Source of the DNA: Alloyangia pacifica
Lineage (GTDB): Bacteria; Pseudomonadota; Alphaproteobacteria; Rhodobacterales; Rhodobacteraceae
Reading direction: 5' to 3'
Assembly: GCF_900116195.1 (NCBI RefSeq)
Contig: NZ_FOZW01000012.1
Coordinates: forward strand, 1 to 64,000
DNA length: 64,000 nt
Position numbers and translations under genes: made by a program. Positions 56,834 to 64,000 of the stretch are shown piece by piece. How positions within the stretch are numbered: the first letter of the stretch is position 1; every line of letters begins with the position of its first letter. Below the pieces are notes generated by a model, which saw only the letters and a program-made list of their open reading frames with translations, searched no databases and was not told where the DNA came from.

Positions 56834-58792
56834 TCAGAGGTTTTCGAGCGTGCTCAGCAGTTCGGCCTCGGAGATCGGTTTCGACAGTCGCGGCACGCCG
56901 GTGCGCACCTCGCCATCGTAGCCCGAGATGATCACCACCGGCACGCCCTTGGCGAGCAGGTGGTCGAGCAGGCGCGTGGATTTCTCGCCGCCGAGGTTCT
57001 CGTCGAGAAGCGCGAGATCGGGCAGGGCCGCTTCGGTGCCGGCGAGCGCCGCCGAGACCGAGCCGAACTGGCCGAAGATCGCGTAGCCGGCATGCTCCAT
57101 CATGCCCACAAGATCGAGCGCGATGATCGGCTCGTCCTCGACGATCATCACCGAGCGGCGCTCGGTTTCCTCGGCAGGATGTGCCGGGGTCTCAGGGTGC
57201 GCGCCCGATTGCGTTGCCCAATCGCCGCGGCGCAGGACGATGCGGTAGCGCAGGTGATTGGCGCCGATATCACGCTCTATGCTGCCGCCGAAATGGTCCT
57301 GCGTGATCCGCGCCAGCAGTTGCGTGCCAAAGCCGTGGCCGGCCTCCGGGATATCCGGGCGTCCGCCTGCGGGGAAGCTTTCGTCCCAGAGGAGCGAAAG
57401 CGCGCCGTCGGGCGACAGGCTCCAGTGCAGGCGCAGCGCGCCTTCGCTCTCGCGCAGCGCGCCGTGCTTCACCGCGTTGGTGGTCAGCTCGTGCATCAGC
57501 ATGGCGGCCATCTGCGCGTCGTTGGGCTCGAGCCGGATGCAGGGGCCCTCCAGGGTGACCCTTTCCTGAATGCTGCCGCCGTAGGGGGAAAACTCTTCGT
57601 CGATCACCTCGCGAAAGGTCACATCCACCCATTTCTTGCGCGACAGCAAGCCATGGGTGCGTGACAGCGAGGTGATCCGCTCGTCGAGCTTCTCGCGGAA
57701 CTCGGCGACCGTGTCGGCCTTGATCAGCCGCGAGGTCGAGCGCAGGATCGCCAGCATGTTGCGGGCGCGGTGGTCGATCTCCTGCGCCATCACCGCTTCG
57801 CGGGCGTGGGTTTTCTCTCGGGCCATCCATCCCATGACGAGGTCGAGCACCCGCTCCACCAGCGACATGTCGAGCATGCTTTGGGCGCGGGGTCGGCACC
57901 AGTGCAGGTAGAAGGCATGCTCCAGCCGTCCGCCCTCGATCCAGGGCACGAAGATCGCGTTCGAGATGCGCCGGGCCTCAAGGTAGGCGCGGCTCTGCGG
58001 GTCGAGGTCGGTGGCGCGGCGGGTCAGGAACAGGTCCTTGCCGTCGCGCAGCATTGCCTCCGCCTCGGCGCTGATCCACGGCAGGTCCTGCGCGGAGAGC
58101 GCCGGTGCCTGTGGTGCACGCCATTCGCTGTGACCGGTGAACGGCACGCCCGGCCCGGCCGGAACTGCAAGTCCGGCCCCGGCGGCGGACAGATGCACGC
58201 CAAGCCGCTCGATCGCGATGCGCAGGCCATCCTGCGCCGACCCCGCACCGCGCAGTGCCTCGTTCAACTTGACCAGGAACTCGGCGTTGCGGCGCTGGAT
58301 GACGTTGCCGGTGGTCTCGCTGCCGGTGTTCCAGACGCCGACGATGTTGCCCTGCTCGCCGCGCAGCGGGGTGAAGCTGTAGCTCCAGTAGGTTTCCTCC
58401 TCGAAGCCATAGCGCTGCATCGGCAGCATGTGGTCCTGCAGGAACAGGCCCTTGCCGCTACGGATCACCTCGGAGAACTGCGGCTCGATGATCGACCAGA
58501 TGTCGCTCCAGACCTCCTTGGCGGGCGCTCCGAGCGCCGCCGGATGGCGCGGGCCGGGAATAGGCGCCCAGGCGTCGTTGTAGAGCAGGCGCAGGTCCGA
58601 TCCCCAGTAGATCGCCGTCGGGAAGGCCGAGTTCAGGCAGATGGCCAGCGCCGAACGCAGCGATTGCGGCCAGTCGTCGGAGGGTCCGAAGGGGTGCGCG
58701 CTCCAATCCCTTTCGCGGATCAGGGTGGCCATCTCGCCGTCACCGGCAAGAAAATCCATGGGCCCATAGGTCGGGCTCTGTTGACGAAGCAT
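56834..58792 (-). CDS. HWE-family histidine kinase with C-terminal receiver domain
   Basis: 652 residues from ATG 58792 (GGAAGG upstream). The N-terminal sensor has a PAS-like part (about 20-165, AIYWGSDLRLLYNDAWAPIP) and a GAF-like part (about 170-330). The kinase has the HWE phospho-acceptor AQEIDHRARNMLAILRS, the N box MLMHELTTNAVKHGALRE and the G box GHGFGTQLLARI, with no separate F box. A receiver (about 530-652) has EDEPIIALDLVGMMEHAGYA, acceptor Asp in LALLDENLGG and Lys in PRLSKPISEAEL. No DNA-binding output is present, so it probably passes phosphate on. HWE kinases often sense light or stress; no chromophore Cys is obvious. Confidence 0.9.
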   Translation of the reverse strand: MLRQQSPTYGPMDFLAGDGEMATLIRERDWSAHPFGPSDDWPQSLRSALAICLNSAFPTAIYWGSDLRLLYNDAWAPIPGPRHPAALGAPAKEVWSDIWSIIEPQFSEVIRSGKGLFLQDHMLPMQRYGFEEETYWSYSFTPLRGEQGNIVGVWNTGSETTGNVIQRRNAEFLVKLNEALRGAGSAQDGLRIAIERLGVHLSAAGAGLAVPAGPGVPFTGHSEWRAPQAPALSAQDLPWISAEAEAMLRDGKDLFLTRRATDLDPQSRAYLEARRISNAIFVPWIEGGRLEHAFYLHWCRPRAQSMLDMSLVERVLDLVMGWMAREKTHAREAVMAQEIDHRARNMLAILRSTSRLIKADTVAEFREKLDERITSLSRTHGLLSRKKWVDVTFREVIDEEFSPYGGSIQERVTLEGPCIRLEPNDAQMAAMLMHELTTNAVKHGALRESEGALRLHWSLSPDGALSLLWDESFPAGGRPDIPEAGHGFGTQLLARITQDHFGGSIERDIGANHLRYRIVLRRGDWATQSGAHPETPAHPAEETERRSVMIVEDEPIIALDLVGMMEHAGYAIFGQFGSVSAALAGTEAALPDLALLDENLGGEKSTRLLDHLLAKGVPVVIISGYDGEVRTGVPRLSKPISEAELLSTLENL

Positions 58793-59091
58793 GCGCGCCT
58801 TCCAGCAAGAGGATAAGCGGGGAGGATAGCACTGAATGTCGCCTTGGCGACTAGGCGAAAGTGTAGTTCTCAAAATATCTTAAAGTTGTTTGCAGTTTTG
58901 CAGCCGTGGCTCCGCGGAAGGCCGTGCCGGTTGTGAACGACAGTTGCGCTGCCGGGCGGGATTCCAGGCGACGCAGAGACGCCGGGCGGCCCGCTTCGGG
59001 GCGGGTCCGAGGCGGCGCAAAAAGTTCATGTGCGCGTGGACGATCCCTGTCGGGCCGGCAAGGGCGGGGCCCCCGCGGCGGCGGTACGTCG
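58793..59091. other. Intergenic region between the HWE kinase and brnQ
   Basis: About 299 bases. The kinase-proximal 120 bases are AT-rich and probably contain its promoter on the minus strand. Closer to brnQ lie GC-rich hairpins (around 58980-59010) that could end brnQ transcription. No exact box is assigned. Confidence 0.4.
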
Positions 59092-60459
59092 CTATTGCGC
59101 GGGCAGCGGGTCGGTCTCGGTGCGGCACCTGTCGGGCTGTCCCGAGAGTTTCCAGACCATCCCGCCGATCAGCCCGCCAAGCACTGCCGGAACCAGCCAG
59201 GCGAAACCCGCGGAGGCGAGGGGGATCGCGTCGTGCATCGCCTGCAGCGAGGCGGGCAGCGCAACGCCGAACTTGCCCGCGAGGCTTGCAGCCAGATCGT
59301 AGACGCCCATCAGGATCGCCACGAGTGTCGCGCCCTTCCAGACCCCATCGTTCAGCCAGCGGCGCGGCAGCAGCCCGAGGATCACGATGGCAATGCCCAC
59401 CGGGTAGAGCAGCAGGAAGATCGGCTCGGCCAGCGCCACGATGTAATCAACGCCGCCGAAGGCCTGCACCAGCGAGGTGAGCGAGACCGCAAGCACACCG
59501 GCACGGTAGCTCACCCGGCCGCGCGTCCATTTCTGGATGTATTCGCCCAGCACCGCAGTCGCGCCGACCGCCGTGGTCAGGCAGGCCAGCAGCACCGCCA
59601 CCGCCAGCGTGTTCGCCCCGATGCCGCCCGCCAGCTTGCCGACCAGCGCGGTCAGCAACCCGGCCTGCGGAACATCCGAACTGAGCACACCGCTGCCGGT
59701 GGCGCCGAGGAACTCCAGCCCGCCGTAGACGAAGAACAGGCCGAGAAAGGTCACCAGCGCCATGCCCCAGAGCGCCGCGGTATAGCGCGGGCCGGGGGTG
59801 TAGCCTCGGTCCCGGAACGCCTCGATGAAGATGATGCCGAACATGATGCCGCCAAAGACATCGCCGGTCTGGTAGCCGGTCAGCAGCCCAAGGCGGAAGG
59901 GCGCGGCCGCGCCGGTGTCGGCGGGCACCCCGAGCGGCGCGACGATAGACCAGATCACGATGATCCCAAGCAGGCCCAGCAGCAGCGGCGTCAGCACCCG
60001 ACCGATGCGGTCGATGACCCGCGAGCGGTCGAGCGCGGAATAGGTCGAGACCACGAAGAACAGCGGCACGAAGAGCCAGATGCCGACCTCGGGGTCGAGC
60101 GCCGGGGCGAGGGTGCGAAAGCCGGTCTCGAAGGCGACGCTGGCGGTGCGCGGCACGGCGATCAGCCAGGCCAGACCGAGCATGGTGACCCCCAGCAGCG
60201 CCGAGCCGAACCAGGGCGCGATCGGGGCGCAGAGCCGCTCGACCGTGCCGCCGCGCAGTCCCAGCGCAACCACCGAAAGCACCGGCAGCAGCATGCCGGT
60301 GATCAGCAGGCCGAGCAGTGCCGCGTTCCAACCGGTTCCTGCAAGGAAGCCGATCTGCGGCGGGAAGATCAGGTTGCCCGCGCCGAAGAAGACGGCGAAC
60401 ATCGCCAGCCCCACGATCACGGAATCCCGGATCACCCGGTGTTGTCCGGTCTGCGTCAT
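59092..60459 (-). CDS. brnQ: Branched-chain amino acid transport system II carrier (LIVCS family)
   Basis: 455 residues from ATG 60459 (GAGGTC upstream). It has about twelve membrane helices, opening with the family signature IVGLAMFAVFFGAGNLIFPP, then ITGMLLPVLSVVALGLRG, and a later ATAVLGEYIQKWTRGR. BrnQ proteins import leucine, isoleucine and valine with sodium or protons. It is divergent from hutF with 383 bases between them. No regulator of branched-chain uptake is adjacent. Confidence 0.93.
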   Translation of the reverse strand: MTQTGQHRVIRDSVIVGLAMFAVFFGAGNLIFPPQIGFLAGTGWNAALLGLLITGMLLPVLSVVALGLRGGTVERLCAPIAPWFGSALLGVTMLGLAWLIAVPRTASVAFETGFRTLAPALDPEVGIWLFVPLFFVVSTYSALDRSRVIDRIGRVLTPLLLGLLGIIVIWSIVAPLGVPADTGAAAPFRLGLLTGYQTGDVFGGIMFGIIFIEAFRDRGYTPGPRYTAALWGMALVTFLGLFFVYGGLEFLGATGSGVLSSDVPQAGLLTALVGKLAGGIGANTLAVAVLLACLTTAVGATAVLGEYIQKWTRGRVSYRAGVLAVSLTSLVQAFGGVDYIVALAEPIFLLLYPVGIAIVILGLLPRRWLNDGVWKGATLVAILMGVYDLAASLAGKFGVALPASLQAMHDAIPLASAGFAWLVPAVLGGLIGGMVWKLSGQPDRCRTETDPLPAQ

Positions 60460-60842
60460 TGCGACCTCTTTCATTGCTCATTTTTCAGATTGGCACCCGG
60501 TGCTGCCTTCCGGCGTGCACCCGAACTGGTCAAGACAAGCGGCCGCTATGGGCCATGAGACGTCTGGCGGGCTACGGCTCGTCCCAGGTTTCATGGGGAG
60601 CTTTCGCCTGCGCTCTGGGCCGCGACTTTGTCGGGGCCGGACGGGTCCGTGCGCATATAAAGAAGGCGGCCCAAGAAATGAACCCCGGTCAACTTCCGGG
60701 TGGATGTGACCTAACGTCTCTCCGGCGCGCCGCCTGAGTGGCTTCGAAGGCGTCACAAGCTGCCCTTACCGGTCACCAAGCGGGCTTGCCAGCGGCCCCC
60801 GGATGCAGGCATATTAAGTCTATACAAAACGCGCGAGGGATC
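60460..60842. other. Divergent region between brnQ and hutF
   Basis: 383 bases. It contains the HutC-like box described next, near hutF, and a 7-bp inverted repeat around 60682-60704. An open frame at about 60553-60709 lacks a ribosome site and looks like chance. The rest shows nothing specific. Confidence 0.5.
60818..60827 (+). promoter_or_regulatory. HutC-like operator upstream of hutF
   Basis: GTCTATACAA is the reverse complement of TTGTATAGAC, the core of the HutC binding site known from hut operons (CTTGTATAGACAAG). The outer bases do not match fully. It lies 15 bases before the hutF ATG, where a repressor would block initiation. Confidence 0.5.
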
Positions 60843-62207
60843 ATGACTCAACAGGTTTTTGCCGAAACGGCGCTGCTGCCCACCGGATGGGCGCGTGACG
60901 TGGTGATCGGCGTCGGTCCGGACGGCACGATCACCGGCGTGCAGCCGGGCGCGGCCCGTGCACCCGGGATGCCGCTGGTCGAGATCATGGTGCCCGCGCT
61001 GACCAACCTGCACTCGCACGCATTCCAGCGGGCCATGGCGGGACTGGCCGAGGTGGCGGGACCCAGTGCCGACAGCTTCTGGACCTGGCGCGACCGCATG
61101 TACCGCTGTGTCGGCAGCATGACCCCAGACGACATCGAGACCGTCGCGCTCTACCTGCAGATCGAGCTGCTGAAGGGCGGCTTCGGACACCTGGTGGAGT
61201 TCCACTACCAGCACCACAGTGGCACCGGCGCACCCTATGCCAACCCTGCGGAGACCTCGCTGCGGCAGTTCGAGGCGGCGCGGCAGAGCGGGATCGGCCT
61301 GACCCACCTGCCGGTGTTCTATGCGCAGTCAGATTTTGGCGGCGTGCCGCCGGTGGCGGGCCAGAGGCCCTTCTTGCACGACGTCGATGGCTACCTGCGG
61401 CTGATGGAGACGGTGCGCGCCCGCGCCGCCGAGGACGGGCAGCTCGCAGGCTGCGCCATCCATTCGCTGCGTGCCGCGACGCCCGAGCAGATGCGCGCCG
61501 TGCTCGCCGAGCTGCCGCAGGAGGCGCCGATCCATATCCACGTCGCCGAGCAGATGCGCGAGGTCGAGGCCTCGATCGCCTGGTCGGGCCGTCGTCCGGT
61601 CGAATGGCTGCTGGACGAGATGCCGGTGGACGCGCGCTGGTGCCTCATTCACGCGACCCACCTGACCGCGACCGAGGTCTCCCGCATGGCGCAGAGCGGT
61701 GCGGTGGCGGGCCTCTGCCCGGCGACCGAGGCCAATCTCGGCGACGGCATCTTCGAGGCGCGTGACTTCCTCGCGCAAGGCGGGCGCTTCGGCGTCGGCA
61801 CCGACAGCCACGTGGCGACCTCGGTGGCCGAGGAACTGCGCCTGCTCGAATACAGCCAGCGCCTGCGCGACCGAGCGCGCAACTGTCTTGCAGCGGGCCA
61901 GGGCAGCTCGACGGGTCGCCGGCTGCTCGATGGGGCGCTGGAGGGGGGACATCAGGCCGCGGGCATCGCCAAGGCGGGGATTCAGGTCGGAGCCCCGGCA
62001 AGCTGGCTGGCGCTGGACGCGGAAAACCCCTTCCTGGCCACGGCGGGCGACGACGCGCTGATCGACCGCTGGATCTTCGCCATGGGCGACACCGCCATCC
62101 GCGATGTGACGGTGCGCGGCAAGACGGTGATCGAGAATGGTCGCCACGCGCTCGACGAGGAAATTGCGCCGCGCTTTGCCGAGGTTCTGCGGAAGATCCA
62201 ATCATGA
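60843..62207 (+). CDS. hutF: Formimidoylglutamate deiminase
   Basis: 454 residues from ATG 60843. An amidohydrolase barrel with the metal site LHSHAFQRAMAGLAEVAG, HIHVAEQMREVEASIAWSGR, LIHATHLTATEVSRMAQSGA and GVGTDSHVATSVAEELRLLE. HutF hydrolyses N-formimidoylglutamate to N-formylglutamate and ammonia, the step that defines the five-enzyme form of histidine breakdown; HutG then finishes. hutG, hutH, hutU and hutI are not in the window. Its stop overlaps the hutD start (ATGA). Confidence 0.93.
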   Translation: MTQQVFAETALLPTGWARDVVIGVGPDGTITGVQPGAARAPGMPLVEIMVPALTNLHSHAFQRAMAGLAEVAGPSADSFWTWRDRMYRCVGSMTPDDIETVALYLQIELLKGGFGHLVEFHYQHHSGTGAPYANPAETSLRQFEAARQSGIGLTHLPVFYAQSDFGGVPPVAGQRPFLHDVDGYLRLMETVRARAAEDGQLAGCAIHSLRAATPEQMRAVLAELPQEAPIHIHVAEQMREVEASIAWSGRRPVEWLLDEMPVDARWCLIHATHLTATEVSRMAQSGAVAGLCPATEANLGDGIFEARDFLAQGGRFGVGTDSHVATSVAEELRLLEYSQRLRDRARNCLAAGQGSSTGRRLLDGALEGGHQAAGIAKAGIQVGAPASWLALDAENPFLATAGDDALIDRWIFAMGDTAIRDVTVRGKTVIENGRHALDEEIAPRFAEVLRKIQS

Positions 62208-62758
62208 GTCTTTTTGCGCAGGTCTATCGCCGGGCGGGTCGCCGCTTTGCGCCGTGGAAGAACGGCGGCGGCGAGACGGCGGAAATCCTCTGCGTGCCGG
62301 AGGGCGCCGGTTTCGACGCCTTCGATTGGCGCATCAGCACCGCCAAGGTTGCACAGTCGGGGCCGTTCTCGAGCTTTCCCGGCGTGCAGCGCAACCTGAC
62401 GGTGATCGAGGGCGGTCCGATGGTGCTGGGCTTTCCCGATGGCACGCAGCAGGAGCTGGGTCCGCTGGATCCGCCCTTCGCCTTCAGTGGTGAGGTTGCC
62501 TGCGACTGCGAGCTGCTGGGACCGGAGCTTCTGGATCTCAACGTCATGGTGCGCGCGCCTTACCGGACAGGGGTCTTCCGAGGCGCGCCACGGGCCGGGA
62601 GCGGAAACGGCGTGACCGCGCTGGTCTTTGCCCTCGCGGACCTGCCGGAGATCGGCCTTGAACGACATGACGTCGCGGTTCTGCGGGAGGACGCAGAGTT
62701 CACCATACTGGCACCGCATGCGGCGCAGCTGATCACCGTCGAGGTGAGCGCGGGCTAG
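62204..62758 (+). CDS. hutD: HutD-family protein
   Basis: 184 residues. A cupin-like beta barrel with the family segments FAPWKNGGGETAEILC, FDWRISTAKVAQSGPFSSFP, RNLTVIEGGPMVL and DLNVMVRAPYRTGVFR. HutD has been proposed to limit or tune histidine breakdown and to bind a pathway intermediate; the biochemical role is not settled. Coupled to hutF by a 4-base overlap. Confidence 0.9.
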   Translation: MSLFAQVYRRAGRRFAPWKNGGGETAEILCVPEGAGFDAFDWRISTAKVAQSGPFSSFPGVQRNLTVIEGGPMVLGFPDGTQQELGPLDPPFAFSGEVACDCELLGPELLDLNVMVRAPYRTGVFRGAPRAGSGNGVTALVFALADLPEIGLERHDVAVLREDAEFTILAPHAAQLITVEVSAG

Positions 62759-62768
62759 AGCCGTCGCG

Positions 62769-63713
62769 TCAGGCCGCCAGTCTTGCGCGCAGCCGCTCGA
62801 CCATCAGCTTGGTGGCCGGGTGGCGCTCCCAGTTCGGGCGCAGGGCGATCTGGAAGCGCGCCTTGTAGGAAAAGAGGTCGGGCCGGATCGCCCGCAGCCG
62901 CACGGTGTGCGACAGGTTTTCCGCCATATGGTCGGGCAGGTAGCCGAGGTAGCGCGCCGAGAGGATCAGATGAGCCTCGGCCTCCATGTCGACCACCGTG
63001 GCATGTGGTGCGCTGATTGCGAAGATGCGGGTGTCGCGCGAGCCCCAGTAGCCGCGCGAGATGATACGGTGATCGCGGATGGTCTCGATGCCGATCTCGG
63101 CGTCGGACACGTCGAAAAGCGGATGCCCTTCGGCGCAATAGAAGTTGTGCTGCTCGTCGTAGAGGTCGATGTAGTCGAGCCCCAGCGCCACCTTCGGAAA
63201 GCTGCCCACCACCATGTCGACGCGGCGCGCGAGCACCTCGCTCAGCAACTCCGAGGGGTTCAGCGTGACCAGCTTGAGATGCACCTCGGGCGCGCGGTCG
63301 GCGAAATCGGCGATCGCCCCCGAGACGCCGTTGTTGGGGTAGGAGATCATGTTGTCCACCAGCCCGAGCGTGAAGTTGCGCGGCATGCGAGAGCCGAGCG
63401 CCATGGTGCGCTGGCCGAATTGGTCGAGCGCCGAGACAAGGCGCTCGCATTCCTGGTAGAACTGCTCGCCCGCCTCGGTGAGGGCAAAGCCGGTGCGGCC
63501 TCGGCGGCAGAGCCGCACGCCGAAGCGCTTTTCCAGCGAGGAGATCTTCTCGGAGACGGTCGAGAGGGCAAGGTTCAGCTCACCTTGCGCGGCGGTCATG
63601 CCGCCGGCTTCGACCACGGTCATGAAGATCCGGATCAGCCGGATGTCGATGCTCTCGACGGAGAAGTTGACGCGCCGCCCGAGCGCGGCATTCGGGGTCT
63701 CGCGTTTCACCAT
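62769..63713 (-). CDS. LysR-family transcriptional regulator
   Basis: 314 residues from ATG 63713; the usual LysR N terminus begins about 18 residues later (IDIRLIRIFMTVVEAGGMTA), so a GTG start near there is possible. The HTH is AAQGELNLALSTVSEKISSL. The effector domain (about 105-305) has LGLVDNMISYPNNGVSGAIA and YWGSRDTRIFAISAPHATVV. It lies 93 bases downstream of the amidohydrolase gene on the same strand and converges with hutD. The target is unknown; the amidohydrolase is the best candidate. Confidence 0.88.
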   Translation of the reverse strand: MVKRETPNAALGRRVNFSVESIDIRLIRIFMTVVEAGGMTAAQGELNLALSTVSEKISSLEKRFGVRLCRRGRTGFALTEAGEQFYQECERLVSALDQFGQRTMALGSRMPRNFTLGLVDNMISYPNNGVSGAIADFADRAPEVHLKLVTLNPSELLSEVLARRVDMVVGSFPKVALGLDYIDLYDEQHNFYCAEGHPLFDVSDAEIGIETIRDHRIISRGYWGSRDTRIFAISAPHATVVDMEAEAHLILSARYLGYLPDHMAENLSHTVRLRAIRPDLFSYKARFQIALRPNWERHPATKLMVERLRARLAA

Positions 63714-63774
63714 GGATCCGGCCTTGGATTGGGTCGGGCGATTTTGGCGCTTTCGACTGGAAAGGCCAAGGGGT

Positions 63775-63799
63775 GACGGGCCGGCACTCCCGGCCCGTC
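63775..63799. terminator. Perfect 10-bp hairpin between the amidohydrolase and lysR genes
   Basis: GACGGGCCGG (63775-63784) and CCGGCCCGTC (63790-63799) with a 5-base loop, starting 7 bases past the amidohydrolase stop on the minus strand. A T run is absent. It probably separates the two transcripts. Confidence 0.65.
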
Positions 63800-63806
63800 G
63801 TAGCGG

Positions 63807-64000
63807 TCAGAGCGCCGCGTCCTCGTGGGTGATCCGCCCGTCGCAGACGGTCAGCAGGGCGCGGACTTCGGCCATCTCTTCAGCCGCGGTCGCGGACAGG
63901 TCGCGGTCGAGCAGCACCACGTCGGCCAAGTACCCTTCGCGCAGCATGCCCTTGCTGCCTTCGGCGAACTCGGCGTAGGCGGCAGTGGTCGTGTAGGCCT
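63807..64000 (-). CDS. Amidohydrolase (YtcJ-like family), C-terminal end only
   Basis: The minus strand is open from the window edge to a TGA at 63807 and reads AYTTTAAYAEFAEGSKGMLR, EGYLADVVLLDRDLSATAAE, EMAEVRALLTVCDGRITHED. This is the C-terminal composite domain of amidohydrolase-3/YtcJ-type enzymes (GxxxxGxxADxVxLDRD). About 64 codons are visible; the catalytic barrel is outside. Substrate unknown. Confidence 0.8.
   Translation of the reverse strand, partial: AYTTTAAYAEFAEGSKGMLREGYLADVVLLDRDLSATAAEEMAEVRALLTVCDGRITHEDAAL

Overview
The window is GC-rich chromosomal DNA from an alphaproteobacterium. The gene content points to the Rhodobacteraceae (Roseobacter-like): SelD fused to a flavoprotein, a 'component of SufBCD complex' membrane protein, a usg-family gene, a metal-ligand set in HemB of the non-zinc type, BrnQ, HutF/HutD, several TRAP-transporter remnants, and a PrtD-type secretion system. 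The genus cannot be fixed from the sequence alone. The left and right ends both cut through genes.

Layout. 1-1054: edge of a mobile region, with an IS5-family end, an AlpA-like regulator, and tRNA-Phe(GAA) whose 3' end faces the mobile side. 1206-13243: housekeeping block with mnmH and selD (selenium in tRNA), acnB, a glutathionyl-hydroquinone reductase/VOC pair with a divergent LysR regulator, lipB, a large exported peptidoglycan-binding-domain protein, and tRNA-Leu(GAG). 13840-21809: a type I secretion locus on the minus strand, with a LuxR-type regulator whose receiver domain has lost its phospho-acceptor, adaptor, ABC exporter, a protein made almost entirely of RTX repeats, and three small acidic proteins of unknown function. 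22337-26504: an RND efflux pump with a palindromic operator. 26554-30246 and 33290-34142: gene graveyards holding remnants of an RTX-type secreted protein, a GntR regulator, a polysaccharide deacetylase, a DctPQM TRAP transporter and a TAXI-type TRAP transporter. Between them sit an intact ferric-reductase-like protein, a small cytochrome c and a TetR regulator.

34210-42678: a LacI-controlled ABC importer operon ending in a DhaK-DhaL fused dihydroxyacetone kinase; two near-identical 16-bp operators lie between regulator and operon. 42707-46577: an ECF sigma factor with its NrsF-type membrane anti-sigma factor, divergent from a four-gene bufferin-type RiPP operon (DUF2282 precursor, DUF692/MNIO enzyme, DUF2063 partner, DoxX protein). 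Both directions carry a matching GTAAC-type/CG-type promoter pair with the same 16-base spacer. This is the most striking system in the window. It belongs to a recently recognised copper-related RiPP class, so it is not wholly unknown, but the promoter architecture is worth testing.

46584-58792: M48 peptidase, gyrA, usg, a SYLF-domain lipoprotein, hemB, the SufBCD-associated membrane protein, mfd, and an HWE histidine kinase with a C-terminal receiver. 59092-64000: brnQ, hutF-hutD with a HutC-like box, a LysR regulator, and the C-terminal end of an amidohydrolase cut by the window edge.
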